Positions 35,159 through 44,519 are shown, counted from the first letter of the stretch. The stretch is DNA of 64,000 nt from Frigoribacterium sp. CFBP 13712 (GCF_014842255.1 NZ_JACYVH010000002.1:234519-298518), one strand, 5' to 3'. A program made the numbers and translations. Notes: generated from the letters alone by a model not told the origin.

Positions 35159-38100
35159 GCCTGACGACCAGCGCCTCCTCGGCTGCGGCGCCGATGTCCG
35201 CACTCGAACTGGCGCACATGCTCGAACTGCCCCCGCCGACGCCCGAGCAGCAGGCCGTCATCGAGGCGCCGCTGACGCCCGCGCTGGTCGTCGCGGGAGC
35301 CGGCAGCGGCAAGACCGAGACCATGGCCAACCGGGTCGTCTGGCTGCTGGCGAACGGGCACGTCCGCGTGTCCGAGGTGCTCGGGCTCACCTTCACCCGG
35401 AAGGCCGCCGGCGAGCTGGGCGAGCGGATCGAGCGGCGGATCTCGCAGCTCGACGCGGCCGGGCTCCTCGGCGATGCTCTCGATCCGTTCGACCTGCCCA
35501 CGGTCTCGACCTACAACGCCTTCGCGAACGGGATCTTCCGCGACAACGCCCTCCGCGTCGGCCGGGAGAGCGAGTCGCAGGTGCTCGGCGACGCCTCGGC
35601 CTGGCAGCTCGCCAGATCACTCGTCGTCGCGAGCAGAGACGACCGGCTGGCGGGTCTCGGTCGCAGCGTCGACTCCCTCACGGAGGCCGTGCTGCGACTC
35701 AGTCACGCGCTCAGCGAGAACGTCACGTCGGCGGAGCCGGTCGCCGCCCTCGCCGAGCGGTTCCTCGACCTCGCCGGTCTGCCCTCGACGAAGGGCAGCG
35801 CCTACAAGTCCGTCACCGATGCCGTCGGGGCCGTGTCGGCGCTCCCGCCCCTGCTCGAGCTCGCCGACGCCTTCGCCGACGAGAAGGCCCGACGGGGATT
35901 CGTCGAGTACTCCGACCAGGTGGCCCTCGCTCTCGAGGTCTGCGAGACGGCACCCGATGTCGTCTCGGAGCTGCGCGACCGGTTCCGGGTCGTGCTGCTC
36001 GACGAGTATCAAGACACCAGCGTCGTGCAGACGCGCCTGCTCTCGAGGCTCTTCCGGGGCACGGGGGTGATGGCGGTCGGCGACCCGCATCAGTCGATCT
36101 ACGGGTTCCGGGGGGCGAGCGCCGCGAACCTCGGGCGGTTCCCCGTCGACTTCGACGCGGCCGAGGGCACCCGCTACAGCCTGTCGACGAGCTGGCGGAA
36201 CGCCTCGACCGTCCTCGACGCGGCCAACCGGGTGGTGGCCGACCTGGCGACCTCCGGCGACGACCTCGTGGGGACGCTGCGGCCCCGTCCGTCGGCCCCG
36301 CGCGGTGCGGTCGAGGTCGCCTACGAGCAGACCCTGCCCGAGGAGGCCGCCCGGGTCGCCGAGTGGTTCGCCGGCCGGCTCGCGATCCCGACCGTGGTCG
36401 ACGGGCGACCGGCACGACGCACCGCCGCATTGCTGTTCCGGTCGAAGAAGACGATGCCGGTCTTCGTCGAGGCGCTGGCCGCCCGGGGCGTGCCGTACCA
36501 CGTGCTGGGAGTCGGCGGTCTGCTGCAGCGGCCCGAAGTCGTCGACCTCGTGGCGTGCCTGCGGGTTCTGCACGACCCTGCGGCGGGGTCCGAGCTCATC
36601 CGCCTGATGGCGGGTGCCCGATGGCGGGTGGGCGTCCACGACATCGCCGCGCTCCGGGGGGTGTCGTCGTGGCTCTTCTCGCACGACCACGCCCAGCAGG
36701 CGCTCTCCGACGAGGTCACCGCCGGGTTCCGTGCGTCGGTCGCGGTCGGTGAGCACGGCTCCATCGTCGACGCCCTCGACTTCGTCGCGACCGCGCCTCT
36801 CGCGCACCGGCAGCTCGAGGCGTTCAGCCCCGCGGGTCTCGACAGGCTGCGCCGTCTCGGCGCCCAGCTGGCGTTCCTCCGCGGTCGGACGGGTCTCGAT
36901 CTCGTCGACCTCGTCACGGTCGTGCAGCAGGAGATGCTCCTCGACGTCGAGGTGGCCGCGGCCACGGGTGCAGGGTCGGGCGGTGCCTGGCTTCAGGCGT
37001 TCGACGACGAGCTCTCGGGCTACGTCGCCACCGACGACGGCGCCTCGCTCGGAGGCTTCCTCGCCTGGCTGACGGCGGCAGAGCGCCGCGACGACATGGG
37101 CCCGCGAACGGAGGCGGGCGAACGCGGCACCGTGCAGCTTCTGACCGTGCATGGTTCCAAGGGCCTCGAATGGGACGTCGTCGGAGTGCCGCGCCTCGTC
37201 GAGGGCGAGTTCCCCGGCACGTCGCGTGCGGGCGTGGGCTGGCTCGGCTTCGGAGAGCTGCCGTACGAGTTCCGCGGCGACGCGGCCGAACTCCCCGAGC
37301 TCGGGTGGCGCGGGGTCGACGACCAGAAGGACTTCGACCGCCGGCTGAGCGAGTTCAAGACCGAACTCGTCGCGCGTCACGAGGGCGAAGAGCGCCGACT
37401 GGCCTACGTCGCGTTCACCCGGGCCAAAGACGAGCTCCTCCTGAGCGGCTCGTTCTGGTCGTCGACCGTCAAACCCCGGAAGCCGAGTCGGTACCTGACC
37501 GACCTCGCGGCCGCGGGTCTCGTCGATTCCGAGAGTGTTCCCGAGGCGCCGGAGGACGACGAGAATCCATTGGCCGAGGCCACCCGCGAGCTGCCCTGGC
37601 CGGGGGATCCCCTGGGGGCGCGCCGCGCAGCGGTCGAAGAGGCCGCCGGTCGGGTCGGTCGGCTCATCGCGGCACGACGGGCTCATGCCGAGACGGTCGA
37701 GACGGTCGAGACGGTCGAACCGACAGATCGGCGGGCGGGCGAGCAGCAGACCGATGCGGACCGCGCGCCCCTCCTCTGGGCCGCCGACATCGACCTCCTC
37801 CTGCTCGAGCGCGACGCCGCACGAGCGGGGGCGGGTCTGCTCGATCTGCCGCAGCGGATCCCGGCGTCCCGCTTCAAGGACTACGTCGACGACCCGGCCT
37901 CGGTGGCAGCAGCGCTGCGGCGGCCCCTGCCCGAGCGCCCCTACCGGGCCACGCGTCTCGGCACCCTGTTCCACGAGTGGGTCGAGTCCCGGTACCGGCC
38001 CACGGGGCGGGTCGAGGTGCTCGACGCATTCGCCGTCGAGACCGACCTGGACGACGAGCAGGTCGGCGGGACGCGGGGTGTGGTCGACCCGGACGACGCG

Positions 38101-38496
38101 CGTCGGCTGGCCGAACTGCAGGCGACCTTCGAGCGCTCCGACTGGGCGGCCCTCGAGCCCGTCGACGTCGAGCTCGAGGTGCACCTGCCGCTCGCCGGCC
38201 GCACGGTCATCTGCAAGATCGACGCCGTCTTCGCGCGCGGCGACCGCTTCGAGGTCGTCGACTGGAAGACCGGGCGTTCACCGGTCGACGCCGACGACCT
38301 CGAGCTCAAGCAGCTGCAGCTGGCCCTCTACCGCGAGGCCTACGCCGCGTACCGGGGCATCCCCACCGAGCAGATCGACGCGGCGTTCTACTTCGTGGCC
38401 GACGACCGGGTCCTCCGGCCGGAGCACATCGCCGACCGGGCCGAGCTGCTCGACCTCTGGGGTCGCGTCGAGAGAGGAGTCAGCCCTCAGCCGTGA
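35155..38496 (+). CDS. adnB: Helicase-nuclease subunit AdnB
   Basis: A 1113-residue partner of AdnA and the main DNA motor of the complex. The UvrD-like motor is complete: AGAGSGKT at residues 47-54, LTFTRKAAGEL (motif Ia), LLDEYQDTS near 282, GDPHQSIYGFRGA, and TVHGSKGLEWD. The C-terminal PD-(D/E)XK nuclease has EVVDWKTGRSP near 1035 with the metal-binding Asp and Lys. The start is set by the ATGA overlap with adnA. The last ten bases overlap the end of the convergent phosphotransferase gene. Confidence 0.94.
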   Translation: MSLTTSASSAAAPMSALELAHMLELPPPTPEQQAVIEAPLTPALVVAGAGSGKTETMANRVVWLLANGHVRVSEVLGLTFTRKAAGELGERIERRISQLDAAGLLGDALDPFDLPTVSTYNAFANGIFRDNALRVGRESESQVLGDASAWQLARSLVVASRDDRLAGLGRSVDSLTEAVLRLSHALSENVTSAEPVAALAERFLDLAGLPSTKGSAYKSVTDAVGAVSALPPLLELADAFADEKARRGFVEYSDQVALALEVCETAPDVVSELRDRFRVVLLDEYQDTSVVQTRLLSRLFRGTGVMAVGDPHQSIYGFRGASAANLGRFPVDFDAAEGTRYSLSTSWRNASTVLDAANRVVADLATSGDDLVGTLRPRPSAPRGAVEVAYEQTLPEEAARVAEWFAGRLAIPTVVDGRPARRTAALLFRSKKTMPVFVEALAARGVPYHVLGVGGLLQRPEVVDLVACLRVLHDPAAGSELIRLMAGARWRVGVHDIAALRGVSSWLFSHDHAQQALSDEVTAGFRASVAVGEHGSIVDALDFVATAPLAHRQLEAFSPAGLDRLRRLGAQLAFLRGRTGLDLVDLVTVVQQEMLLDVEVAAATGAGSGGAWLQAFDDELSGYVATDDGASLGGFLAWLTAAERRDDMGPRTEAGERGTVQLLTVHGSKGLEWDVVGVPRLVEGEFPGTSRAGVGWLGFGELPYEFRGDAAELPELGWRGVDDQKDFDRRLSEFKTELVARHEGEERRLAYVAFTRAKDELLLSGSFWSSTVKPRKPSRYLTDLAAAGLVDSESVPEAPEDDENPLAEATRELPWPGDPLGARRAAVEEAAGRVGRLIAARRAHAETVETVETVEPTDRRAGEQQTDADRAPLLWAADIDLLLLERDAARAGAGLLDLPQRIPASRFKDYVDDPASVAAALRRPLPERPYRATRLGTLFHEWVESRYRPTGRVEVLDAFAVETDLDDEQVGGTRGVVDPDDARRLAELQATFERSDWAALEPVDVELEVHLPLAGRTVICKIDAVFARGDRFEVVDWKTGRSPVDADDLELKQLQLALYREAYAAYRGIPTEQIDAAFYFVADDRVLRPEHIADRAELLDLWGRVERGVSPQP

Positions 38497-39482
38497 CGCC
38501 GTTCCGTGGTCGACAGCAGCTTCTCGACGCCGTCGATGTCGAGGGCTGCCGTCTGACCGGCGCCGATCGCGCCGCTCCGGTCGAGTTGCAGCGAGTCGAC
38601 CAGGCCGCCCATCAGCTCGACGGCGTCGTCGACCACCTCGGTGCTCTTCGTGCTCGTGCCGTGCAGCAGCCACTTCGCGAGTTCGAGCTCGTGATAGAGG
38701 GTCGCCCGGTGGCGCAGCTGGTGGTCGCTCGAGCCGCGCTCGGCGTTGTAGGCGTCGAACGCCTCGTCCACCGACGACGGCGTGCCGAGCAACCAGGCGA
38801 GATCGCGTGCGGGGTCGCCGACGTGCAGCTCGTGCCAGCCGAGGACGCCGGTGACGTCGCCGCCCGAGACCAGGATCGACCCGGCGTCGAGTGCGCCGTT
38901 GACGACCGTGGGCTGGAACTGCCAGAGCAGGTGATCCTGGATCGCCGCCTCCCACCGTTCGAGCAGGGCGGCCGGCAGGAGGCGCGTCGAGGCCGCCCGG
39001 TCGACCAGCGACGCCGTCGACCGCATCGCCTCGAACGGCGTGTGGCTGGTCAGACCCGCGTCCGTGACGAAGCTGGTCGGCAGGGAGTGGATGGCCGCGA
39101 TGCCCCGGCCGACGACCGCGGGCAGACCCGAATCGGGGGTGACCCGGGAGGCGGGGACGTGCTCGCCGGCGATGAAGTCGTAGACGATGCCCCGGGTGCG
39201 ACCGAGGGGCGCCTGACCGCGGTACTGGGGGACGCCGAAGGGCAGGCGACCGCGGACGCCGGCGCTCAGGGCGCGCAGGGCGACGAGGTCGGCCGACTGG
39301 CGGGCCTCGGCCCGCTGCGAGCGGGGCACGCGGATGATCCAGTGCTCGCCCAGGCGCCCGTTCAGCAGCGCCGAGTCGTAGTCGCCGCCGGTCGGGGAGC
39401 CGTACGGGGCGGCCGCGGAGACGTCCAGGTCGGCGACTGCCGCCGTGGCCAACGCGGCTAGAGTGAGATGAGATCTGGCCAT
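38487..39482 (-). CDS. Degenerate APH-family phosphotransferase (probable pseudokinase)
   Basis: A 331-residue protein with the layout of aminoglycoside/macrolide phosphotransferases, including the C-terminal GDPARDLAWLL. The catalytic loop, normally HGDLHxxN, reads NGALDAGS, and the metal-binding Asp of the usual IDW motif is Gly in GVLGWHE. All key catalytic residues are therefore replaced, while the frame is intact, so a non-catalytic role is likely. The ATG at 39482 has GAGGG just upstream. In other actinobacteria an APH-like gene also lies between adnB and nudC. Confidence 0.85.
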   Translation of the reverse strand: MARSHLTLAALATAAVADLDVSAAAPYGSPTGGDYDSALLNGRLGEHWIIRVPRSQRAEARQSADLVALRALSAGVRGRLPFGVPQYRGQAPLGRTRGIVYDFIAGEHVPASRVTPDSGLPAVVGRGIAAIHSLPTSFVTDAGLTSHTPFEAMRSTASLVDRAASTRLLPAALLERWEAAIQDHLLWQFQPTVVNGALDAGSILVSGGDVTGVLGWHELHVGDPARDLAWLLGTPSSVDEAFDAYNAERGSSDHQLRHRATLYHELELAKWLLHGTSTKSTEVVDDAVELMGGLVDSLQLDRSGAIGAGQTAALDIDGVEKLLSTTERRHG

Positions 39483-39541
39483 GCCCTCAGGGTAGGCCGC
39501 CCGGTGTGGTGCCCCGTCGTTCGCCACGCTGTCAAACCGTG

Positions 39542-40489
39542 ATGATTGGTCGTTCGATGTCCTCGCCTCTGACGGACCGCCTCCCGCTCGCCCGGCACCA
39601 GGTCGATCGCGACTACCTGACGCGTGATCGCGCCGGCGCCGTGTCCGACCTCCTGGCCTCGGAAGACACCCGGGTCCTGCCCCTCTGGCGCGGGCGCACG
39701 CTCATGGCCTCCGAAGACCGCCTCGCTCTGCTCCCGGCCAGTGACGTCCCCATGGCCGACGACTACGTCTACCTCGGGCTGTCGCAGGCGGCCGACGCGG
39801 CCGAACCCGTCGGCACCCCGCTCGTGGCGGCGCTGCTCAGCGACGACCAGGCGCGTGCGCTGGAGTCCGACGAGGCGTCATGGGGCAGCCTCCGGGCCTT
39901 CGGCAGCGCGCTGAGCGCCCGCGACGCGGGTCTGGCGGTCGAGGCGGTCGCCGTGGCCAACTGGCACGACTCGCACCGCTTCTCGCCGCGCAGCGGTCGC
40001 GAGCTCGTGAGCGACAAGGCCGGGTGGGTCCGTCGCGACCCCGAGAACGGCCACGAGGTGTTCCCCCGGACGGACCCCGCGATCATCGTGGCCGTCACGG
40101 ACGCCGACGACCGCCTCCTGCTCGGGTCGAACGCCCTCTGGGAGAACAACCGCTACTCGCTGCTCGCGGGCTTCGTCGAGCCCGGCGAGTCGCTCGAGCA
40201 GGCCGTGCAGCGCGAGATCTTCGAGGAGTCCGGCGTGAAGGTCGTCGACCCCGTGTACCTCGGATCGCAGCCCTGGCCGTTCCCGGCCAGTCTGATGCTG
40301 GGGTTCCGCGCCCGGGTCGACGTCGACGACCCCGGCGTCCTCGAACCCGACGGCGCGGAGATCCTCGAGCTGCGCTGGTTCAGTCGCGCCGAGCTCGCCG
40401 CGAGTCTCGGCGAGGTCATCCTGCCCGGCCGCACATCGATCGCCCGCGCCATCATCGAGGACTGGTTCGGCGGCGAGATCGACCAGTGA
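39542..40489 (+). CDS. nudC: NAD(+) diphosphatase NudC (zinc-ribbon-less)
   Basis: Nudix hydrolase that cleaves NAD(H) to NMN(H) and AMP and, in other bacteria, removes NAD caps from RNA. The Nudix box GFVEPGESLEQAVQREIFEE begins near residue 205 and the NudC-specific motif SQPWPFPASLM follows. The zinc ribbon normally found before the Nudix domain has no cysteines here (SPRSGRELVSDKAGW). The start is uncertain: ATG 39542 or 39557. The stop overlaps the uvrD2 start (GTGA). Gene order nudC-uvrD2 is conserved in mycobacteria. Confidence 0.9.
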   Translation: MIGRSMSSPLTDRLPLARHQVDRDYLTRDRAGAVSDLLASEDTRVLPLWRGRTLMASEDRLALLPASDVPMADDYVYLGLSQAADAAEPVGTPLVAALLSDDQARALESDEASWGSLRAFGSALSARDAGLAVEAVAVANWHDSHRFSPRSGRELVSDKAGWVRRDPENGHEVFPRTDPAIIVAVTDADDRLLLGSNALWENNRYSLLAGFVEPGESLEQAVQREIFEESGVKVVDPVYLGSQPWPFPASLMLGFRARVDVDDPGVLEPDGAEILELRWFSRAELAASLGEVILPGRTSIARAIIEDWFGGEIDQ

Positions 40490-42198
40490 CCGAGGCCGCC
40501 GAACTCATCGCCGGGCTCGACGAGCAGCAGCGGGAGGCGGCCCGTCGGCTGCTCGGTCCGGTCTGCCTGCTCGCGGGCGCCGGAACGGGCAAGACCCGTG
40601 CGATCACGCACCGGATCGCCTACGGCGTCGCGACCGGGGTCTACGCGCCGAACCGCGTCATGGCGCTGACCTTCACCTCGCGGGCCGCCGCCGAGCTCCG
40701 CGGTCGTCTCCGGGCGCTGGGCGCCGGGGGAGTGTCGGCGCGCACCTTCCACGCGTCGGCGCTGTCGCAGCTGTCGTACTTCTGGCCGCAGACGATGGGC
40801 GGTCAGATGCCGCGCCTGATCGACGGCAAGGGCAAGCTGATCGCGCACGCGGCCGAGCGGCTGGGGCTGAAGCTCGACACGGCGTCGCTCCGCGACATGG
40901 CGGGCGAGATCGAATGGCGCAAGGTCTCCCGTCTCACGCTCGAGTCGTACGCTCAGGCGCTGCCCCAGCGGTCGCTGCCGCAGAACGTGAGCCCCGAACG
41001 CGCACTCGACCTGCACGCGGCCTACGAGGACATCAAAGACGAACGGTGGCAGCTCGACTTCGAGGACGTCCTGCTCGCCACGGTCGGCATGCTCCAGCTC
41101 GAGGCGCGCGTCGCGCAGCAGGTCCGAGAGCAGTACCGGTTCTTCGTGGTCGACGAGTACCAGGACGTCTCGCCGCTGCAGCAGGAGCTCCTCGAGCTCT
41201 GGCTCGGCGACCGCAACGACCTGTGCGTGGTGGGCGACGCCAGTCAGACGATCTACTCGTTCGCGGGCGCGTCGGCCGACTACCTGCTCGGCTTCGGCTC
41301 GCGCTACGACGACGCCACCGTGGTCCGCCTCGAGCAGAACTACCGCTCGTCGCGTCAGATCGTCGACACCGCCAACCAGCTGATGCGAGGGCGACCCGGT
41401 GCGCTGCACCTGCATCCCGCCGTCGAGACCACCGGGCCCGTCCCCCCGGTCGTCGAGTACCCGAGCGACTCCGCCGAGGCCCGCGGCGTCGCGCAGACGA
41501 TCGCCGACGAGATCCGATCGGGTGTCGCTCCGGAGGAGATCGCGGTGCTGTACCGGGTCAACGTCCAGGCCGCGGCGATCGAGCGGGCACTCGCCGACGT
41601 CGGCGTCTCGACCCGGATCCACGGCGCGACGAGGTTCTTCGAGCTCCGCGAGGTCAAGGAGGCGCTGATGATGCTGAAGGGCGCCGCCGTCAGCATCGTG
41701 GGCGAGCCGCTCTTCAAGACCGTCAGCGACGTCCTCCGGTCGCTCGGTTGGACTCAGGAGGCCCCCGAGCAGCGCGGCGCCATCCGCGATCGGTGGGAGT
41801 CCTTGAACGCCCTGATGGGCCTGGCCGAGGCCTCGCCCGCCGACACGACCCTCCGCGCATTCGTCGACGAGCTCCTGGCGCGGCAGGCGGGCCAGCACGA
41901 GCCGACCATGCCCTCGGTCACCCTCGCGACCCTGCACTCCGCGAAGGGCCTCGAGTGGCGGAGCGTCTACCTCGTCGGTCTCAGCGAGGGGCTCGTGCCG
42001 ATCAGCTACGCCCAGAACCCCGAGGCCGTCGACGAGGAGCGCCGCCTGCTCTACGTCGGGGTCACCCGCGCCCGCGAACGCCTCCGTCTGTCGTGGAGTC
42101 AGACCGGGCAGGGCCGAGGAGGCGCGCGTCAGCCGAGCAGGTTCCTGGAAGAACTGCGCATCCGCAGTCGGAATGCGGCCGAGTCGACATCGTCGTGA
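40486..42198 (+). CDS. uvrD2: Superfamily 1 DNA helicase UvrD2, short form
   Basis: A 570-residue 3'-5' DNA helicase. Motifs present are AGAGTGKT near residue 30, LTFTSRAAAELRGR, VVDEYQDVSPLQQE near 222, GDASQTIYSFAGAS, LEQNYRSS, TLHSAKGLEW and LLYVGVTRARERL. The mycobacterial UvrD2 has a C-terminal tetracysteine and HRDC region (about 700 residues in total); this protein stops soon after the helicase core. The GTG is set by the overlap with nudC. Its last 137 bases overlap the convergent cyclodehydratase-like gene. Confidence 0.9.
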   Translation: MTEAAELIAGLDEQQREAARRLLGPVCLLAGAGTGKTRAITHRIAYGVATGVYAPNRVMALTFTSRAAAELRGRLRALGAGGVSARTFHASALSQLSYFWPQTMGGQMPRLIDGKGKLIAHAAERLGLKLDTASLRDMAGEIEWRKVSRLTLESYAQALPQRSLPQNVSPERALDLHAAYEDIKDERWQLDFEDVLLATVGMLQLEARVAQQVREQYRFFVVDEYQDVSPLQQELLELWLGDRNDLCVVGDASQTIYSFAGASADYLLGFGSRYDDATVVRLEQNYRSSRQIVDTANQLMRGRPGALHLHPAVETTGPVPPVVEYPSDSAEARGVAQTIADEIRSGVAPEEIAVLYRVNVQAAAIERALADVGVSTRIHGATRFFELREVKEALMMLKGAAVSIVGEPLFKTVSDVLRSLGWTQEAPEQRGAIRDRWESLNALMGLAEASPADTTLRAFVDELLARQAGQHEPTMPSVTLATLHSAKGLEWRSVYLVGLSEGLVPISYAQNPEAVDEERRLLYVGVTRARERLRLSWSQTGQGRGGARQPSRFLEELRIRSRNAAESTSS

Positions 42199-42976
42199 TC
42201 CGACCCGTCTCGAGGTCGATGCGCAGGACGGCGCCGGCGGAGCCGGCATCGGCCCGGCGGCCGCCCGCCACGAGCGGCTCCGAGTCGAGGAGTCGTCGCG
42301 CGGCCGCGGCCGCCGCCTCCCGGAGGACGAGTGGTCTGGGTCGAGCCACGGGTCGTGTGCTGAGCTGACCCGCTATCGCGGGCCAGGCCGAATCGGCGTC
42401 GCCGGCCGTGAGGTGGAGGCATCGAGCGCAGGCGGTCAGCCCCGGCACGACGAGAGGGCCGATGCGCACGGAGCGGTCGCCCGTCCGGACGAGGAGATGG
42501 GGGAGATCGCCCCGCATCCAGTCCGACGCCGTCACGGGGTCGGGGGCCGGGCCGCCCACCAGCACGCCGACGGCGGGTGGGCTCCGAGGGTCGAGTCGCA
42601 CCGCACCGACGGTGTGGACCGCGGTGTGCACCGGCAGGCCCTCCGACTGCAGCAGCCTCCCGATGTCGTCGGCCAAGGGTCCGCTGCCGGCGAGGAGCAC
42701 GGCGAAGGCGGGCGGAGCCTGCGTCGGTCGGCGGTCGAGGGCGGGCTCGAGCCGTGCCACGAGGCGTGCGGCGTCGAGTCGGTCGCCCCCTGTCTGGGCC
42801 AGGATCGCGTCGACGCCGCCGTCACCCAGTCCGTGCGCCACAGCCCAGACGAAGGTCTCGTCGAACGCCGTCACGTCATGGAGGACGACGTACGCGCGTT
42901 CCACGCCGATCTGCAGAGTCGAGGGGTCCCGCCAGACGACGGCGGTGTGCGGGGGGAAGCGGAGAGGGCGGGACAT
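42062..42976 (-). CDS. TOMM-type cyclodehydratase/leader-binding-like protein
   Basis: A 304-residue protein resembling the ThiF/cyclodehydratase-like proteins that bind leader peptides of thiazole/oxazole-modified peptides. A pair of cysteines in TACARCLHLTAGD and a second pair in HSDCGC near the end would form the tetrathiolate zinc site. No precursor peptide or cyclodehydratase partner lies nearby; in other actinobacteria a homologue also sits beside uvrD2 as a stand-alone gene, so a housekeeping role is possible. The ATG at 42976 leaves a natural start SRPLRFPPHTAV. The C-terminus has a 30-residue extension overlapping uvrD2. Confidence 0.75.
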   Translation of the reverse strand: MSRPLRFPPHTAVVWRDPSTLQIGVERAYVVLHDVTAFDETFVWAVAHGLGDGGVDAILAQTGGDRLDAARLVARLEPALDRRPTQAPPAFAVLLAGSGPLADDIGRLLQSEGLPVHTAVHTVGAVRLDPRSPPAVGVLVGGPAPDPVTASDWMRGDLPHLLVRTGDRSVRIGPLVVPGLTACARCLHLTAGDADSAWPAIAGQLSTRPVARPRPLVLREAAAAAARRLLDSEPLVAGGRRADAGSAGAVLRIDLETGRITTMSTRPHSDCGCAVLPGTCSADARLLGPARSDSTTDGGVRGRG

Positions 42977-43045
42977 CCGACGATCATGGTCGCCGACACG
43001 GTGGTCGACGCGGTTGTCCACAGGCGCCCCGGCCCCTCGTCCGAT

Positions 43046-44422
43046 TCAGCGCTCGGGGGAGGACCCGGGTTCTCCGGCGGCGCCGTCGCCCCCCTCGTGC
43101 GGCCGATCGCCGGACGTGTCGTCGAGGAGCTCCGCGATCGCGCGGTCGACGTCGTCCAGAGCCGGCTCGGCGTCGGTCAGTCGAGCGATCAGACCCTGCG
43201 GGTCGTCGATGTCCTCGCTGGAGGGCACGATGTCGGGGTGCGACCACAGCGAGTCGCGGCGTTCGGCACCCACGGCCTCGGTGATCGCCGACCACATGGC
43301 CGCGGCCTCGCGCAGTCGCCTCGGGCGCAGCTCGAGACCAACGAGGGTCGAGAACGCGGACTCGGCGGGGCCACCGGCCGCGCGACGACGACGGACCGTC
43401 TCGGCGATGGCGCCCGATCTCGGCAGTCGTGCCGTGGCCTCGGCCGTGACGACGTCGACCCAGCCCTCGATCAAGGCGAGCATCGTCTCGAGGCGGGCGA
43501 GCGCGGCGAGCTGCTCGTCGGACTTCGGCGGGATCAGAGCGCCGCTGGCCATCGCGTCCCGGAGCTCGTCAGGGCTGGACGGGTCGAAGTCGACGGCCAG
43601 CGCCTCGAGGCGCTCGGTGTCGATGCTGATGCCCTGGGCGAATTCGCGGATCGACGAGATGAGGTGGAGGCGCAGCCACCGGGCGTGGCGGAACAGGCGG
43701 GCGTGCGCCAGCTCGCGGACGGCGAGGTAGATCTGGATCTGGTCGGTCTCGATGTCGAGGCCCTCGCCGAACGCGGCGACGTTCTGCGGCAGGATCGCGG
43801 CCTGCTGGTCGTCGAGCAGCGGGATGCCGACGTCGCCGCCCGAGACGACCTCGAGCGAGAGCTGACCCACCACCTGACCGAGCTGCATGGCGAAGAGCGT
43901 GCCGCCGACGCTGCGCATCACCTGGCTGGCACCGGCCAGCAGCGACTGCATCTCCTCCGGGGCCTGATCTCTCAGCACGCCCGTCAGCGAGTCGGCGATG
44001 GACGATGCGACCGGCTCGGCGAGCTGACTCCACACCGGCATGGTGAGACGCGACCACTCGGCCCGGGTCACCAGTCGCGGCGCCACCGTCAGCTCGGAGA
44101 CGAACGTGACGTCGTCGAGCCACAGGGCGGCGACGTGGAACGCCTGCTCGAGAGCGGCCCGGTCGGCGGCGGGCGTCTCGACGGCCGATCGACTGCCGGC
44201 GGCGACGGCCTGCTCGGTGGCGACCTTCCAGTCGATCCCGTCACCGCTGCTGTCGACGGCGTTCTGCAGCTGGCTCATCAGCCGGGCCATGAACGCCGGG
44301 TCGTCGGGCAGGCCCGCCACACCGGCGAGCTGGGCCGGGTCGATCTCGGAATCACCGGACAGGAACTGGCGCAGCATCTCGCGGAACTCGTCCTCCGGCC
44401 CGCGCTGCGAATCATCGGTCAT
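43046..44422 (-). CDS. DUF2342 zinc-dependent metalloprotease-like protein
   Basis: A 458-residue cytoplasmic protein of the DUF2342 (zincin-like) family, equivalent to Rv3195 of M. tuberculosis. The presumed metal helix is YLAVRELAHARLF near residue 230, followed by LRLHLISSIREFAQG. The N-terminal part is mostly helical; the tail is acidic and disordered. Protease activity is inferred from the fold and has not been shown for this member. The ATG has a TAGCGT box seven bases upstream. It is divergent from the PDZ-Lon gene. Confidence 0.88.
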   Translation of the reverse strand: MTDDSQRGPEDEFREMLRQFLSGDSEIDPAQLAGVAGLPDDPAFMARLMSQLQNAVDSSGDGIDWKVATEQAVAAGSRSAVETPAADRAALEQAFHVAALWLDDVTFVSELTVAPRLVTRAEWSRLTMPVWSQLAEPVASSIADSLTGVLRDQAPEEMQSLLAGASQVMRSVGGTLFAMQLGQVVGQLSLEVVSGGDVGIPLLDDQQAAILPQNVAAFGEGLDIETDQIQIYLAVRELAHARLFRHARWLRLHLISSIREFAQGISIDTERLEALAVDFDPSSPDELRDAMASGALIPPKSDEQLAALARLETMLALIEGWVDVVTAEATARLPRSGAIAETVRRRRAAGGPAESAFSTLVGLELRPRRLREAAAMWSAITEAVGAERRDSLWSHPDIVPSSEDIDDPQGLIARLTDAEPALDDVDRAIAELLDDTSGDRPHEGGDGAAGEPGSSPER

Positions 44423-44429
44423 ACGAACT

Positions 44430-44435
44430 ACGCTA
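44430..44435 (-). promoter_or_regulatory. -10 box for the DUF2342 gene
   Basis: TAGCGT on the minus strand, with seven bases to the ATG at 44422. Confidence 0.5.
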
Positions 44436-44519
44436 ACTGCTGGCCATCGGAACAACCTCGAATTCGGCGCCCGCCCCGGGCTCCCCGCTCCGCCCGTGGC
44501 GAACATCGAAAGGACCGTC

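Noticed and set aside
31685..35203. 1172-residue minus-strand open frame opposite adnA
   Set aside because: Only its last 74 residues (DUF3107) are real; the rest is the shadow of adnA.
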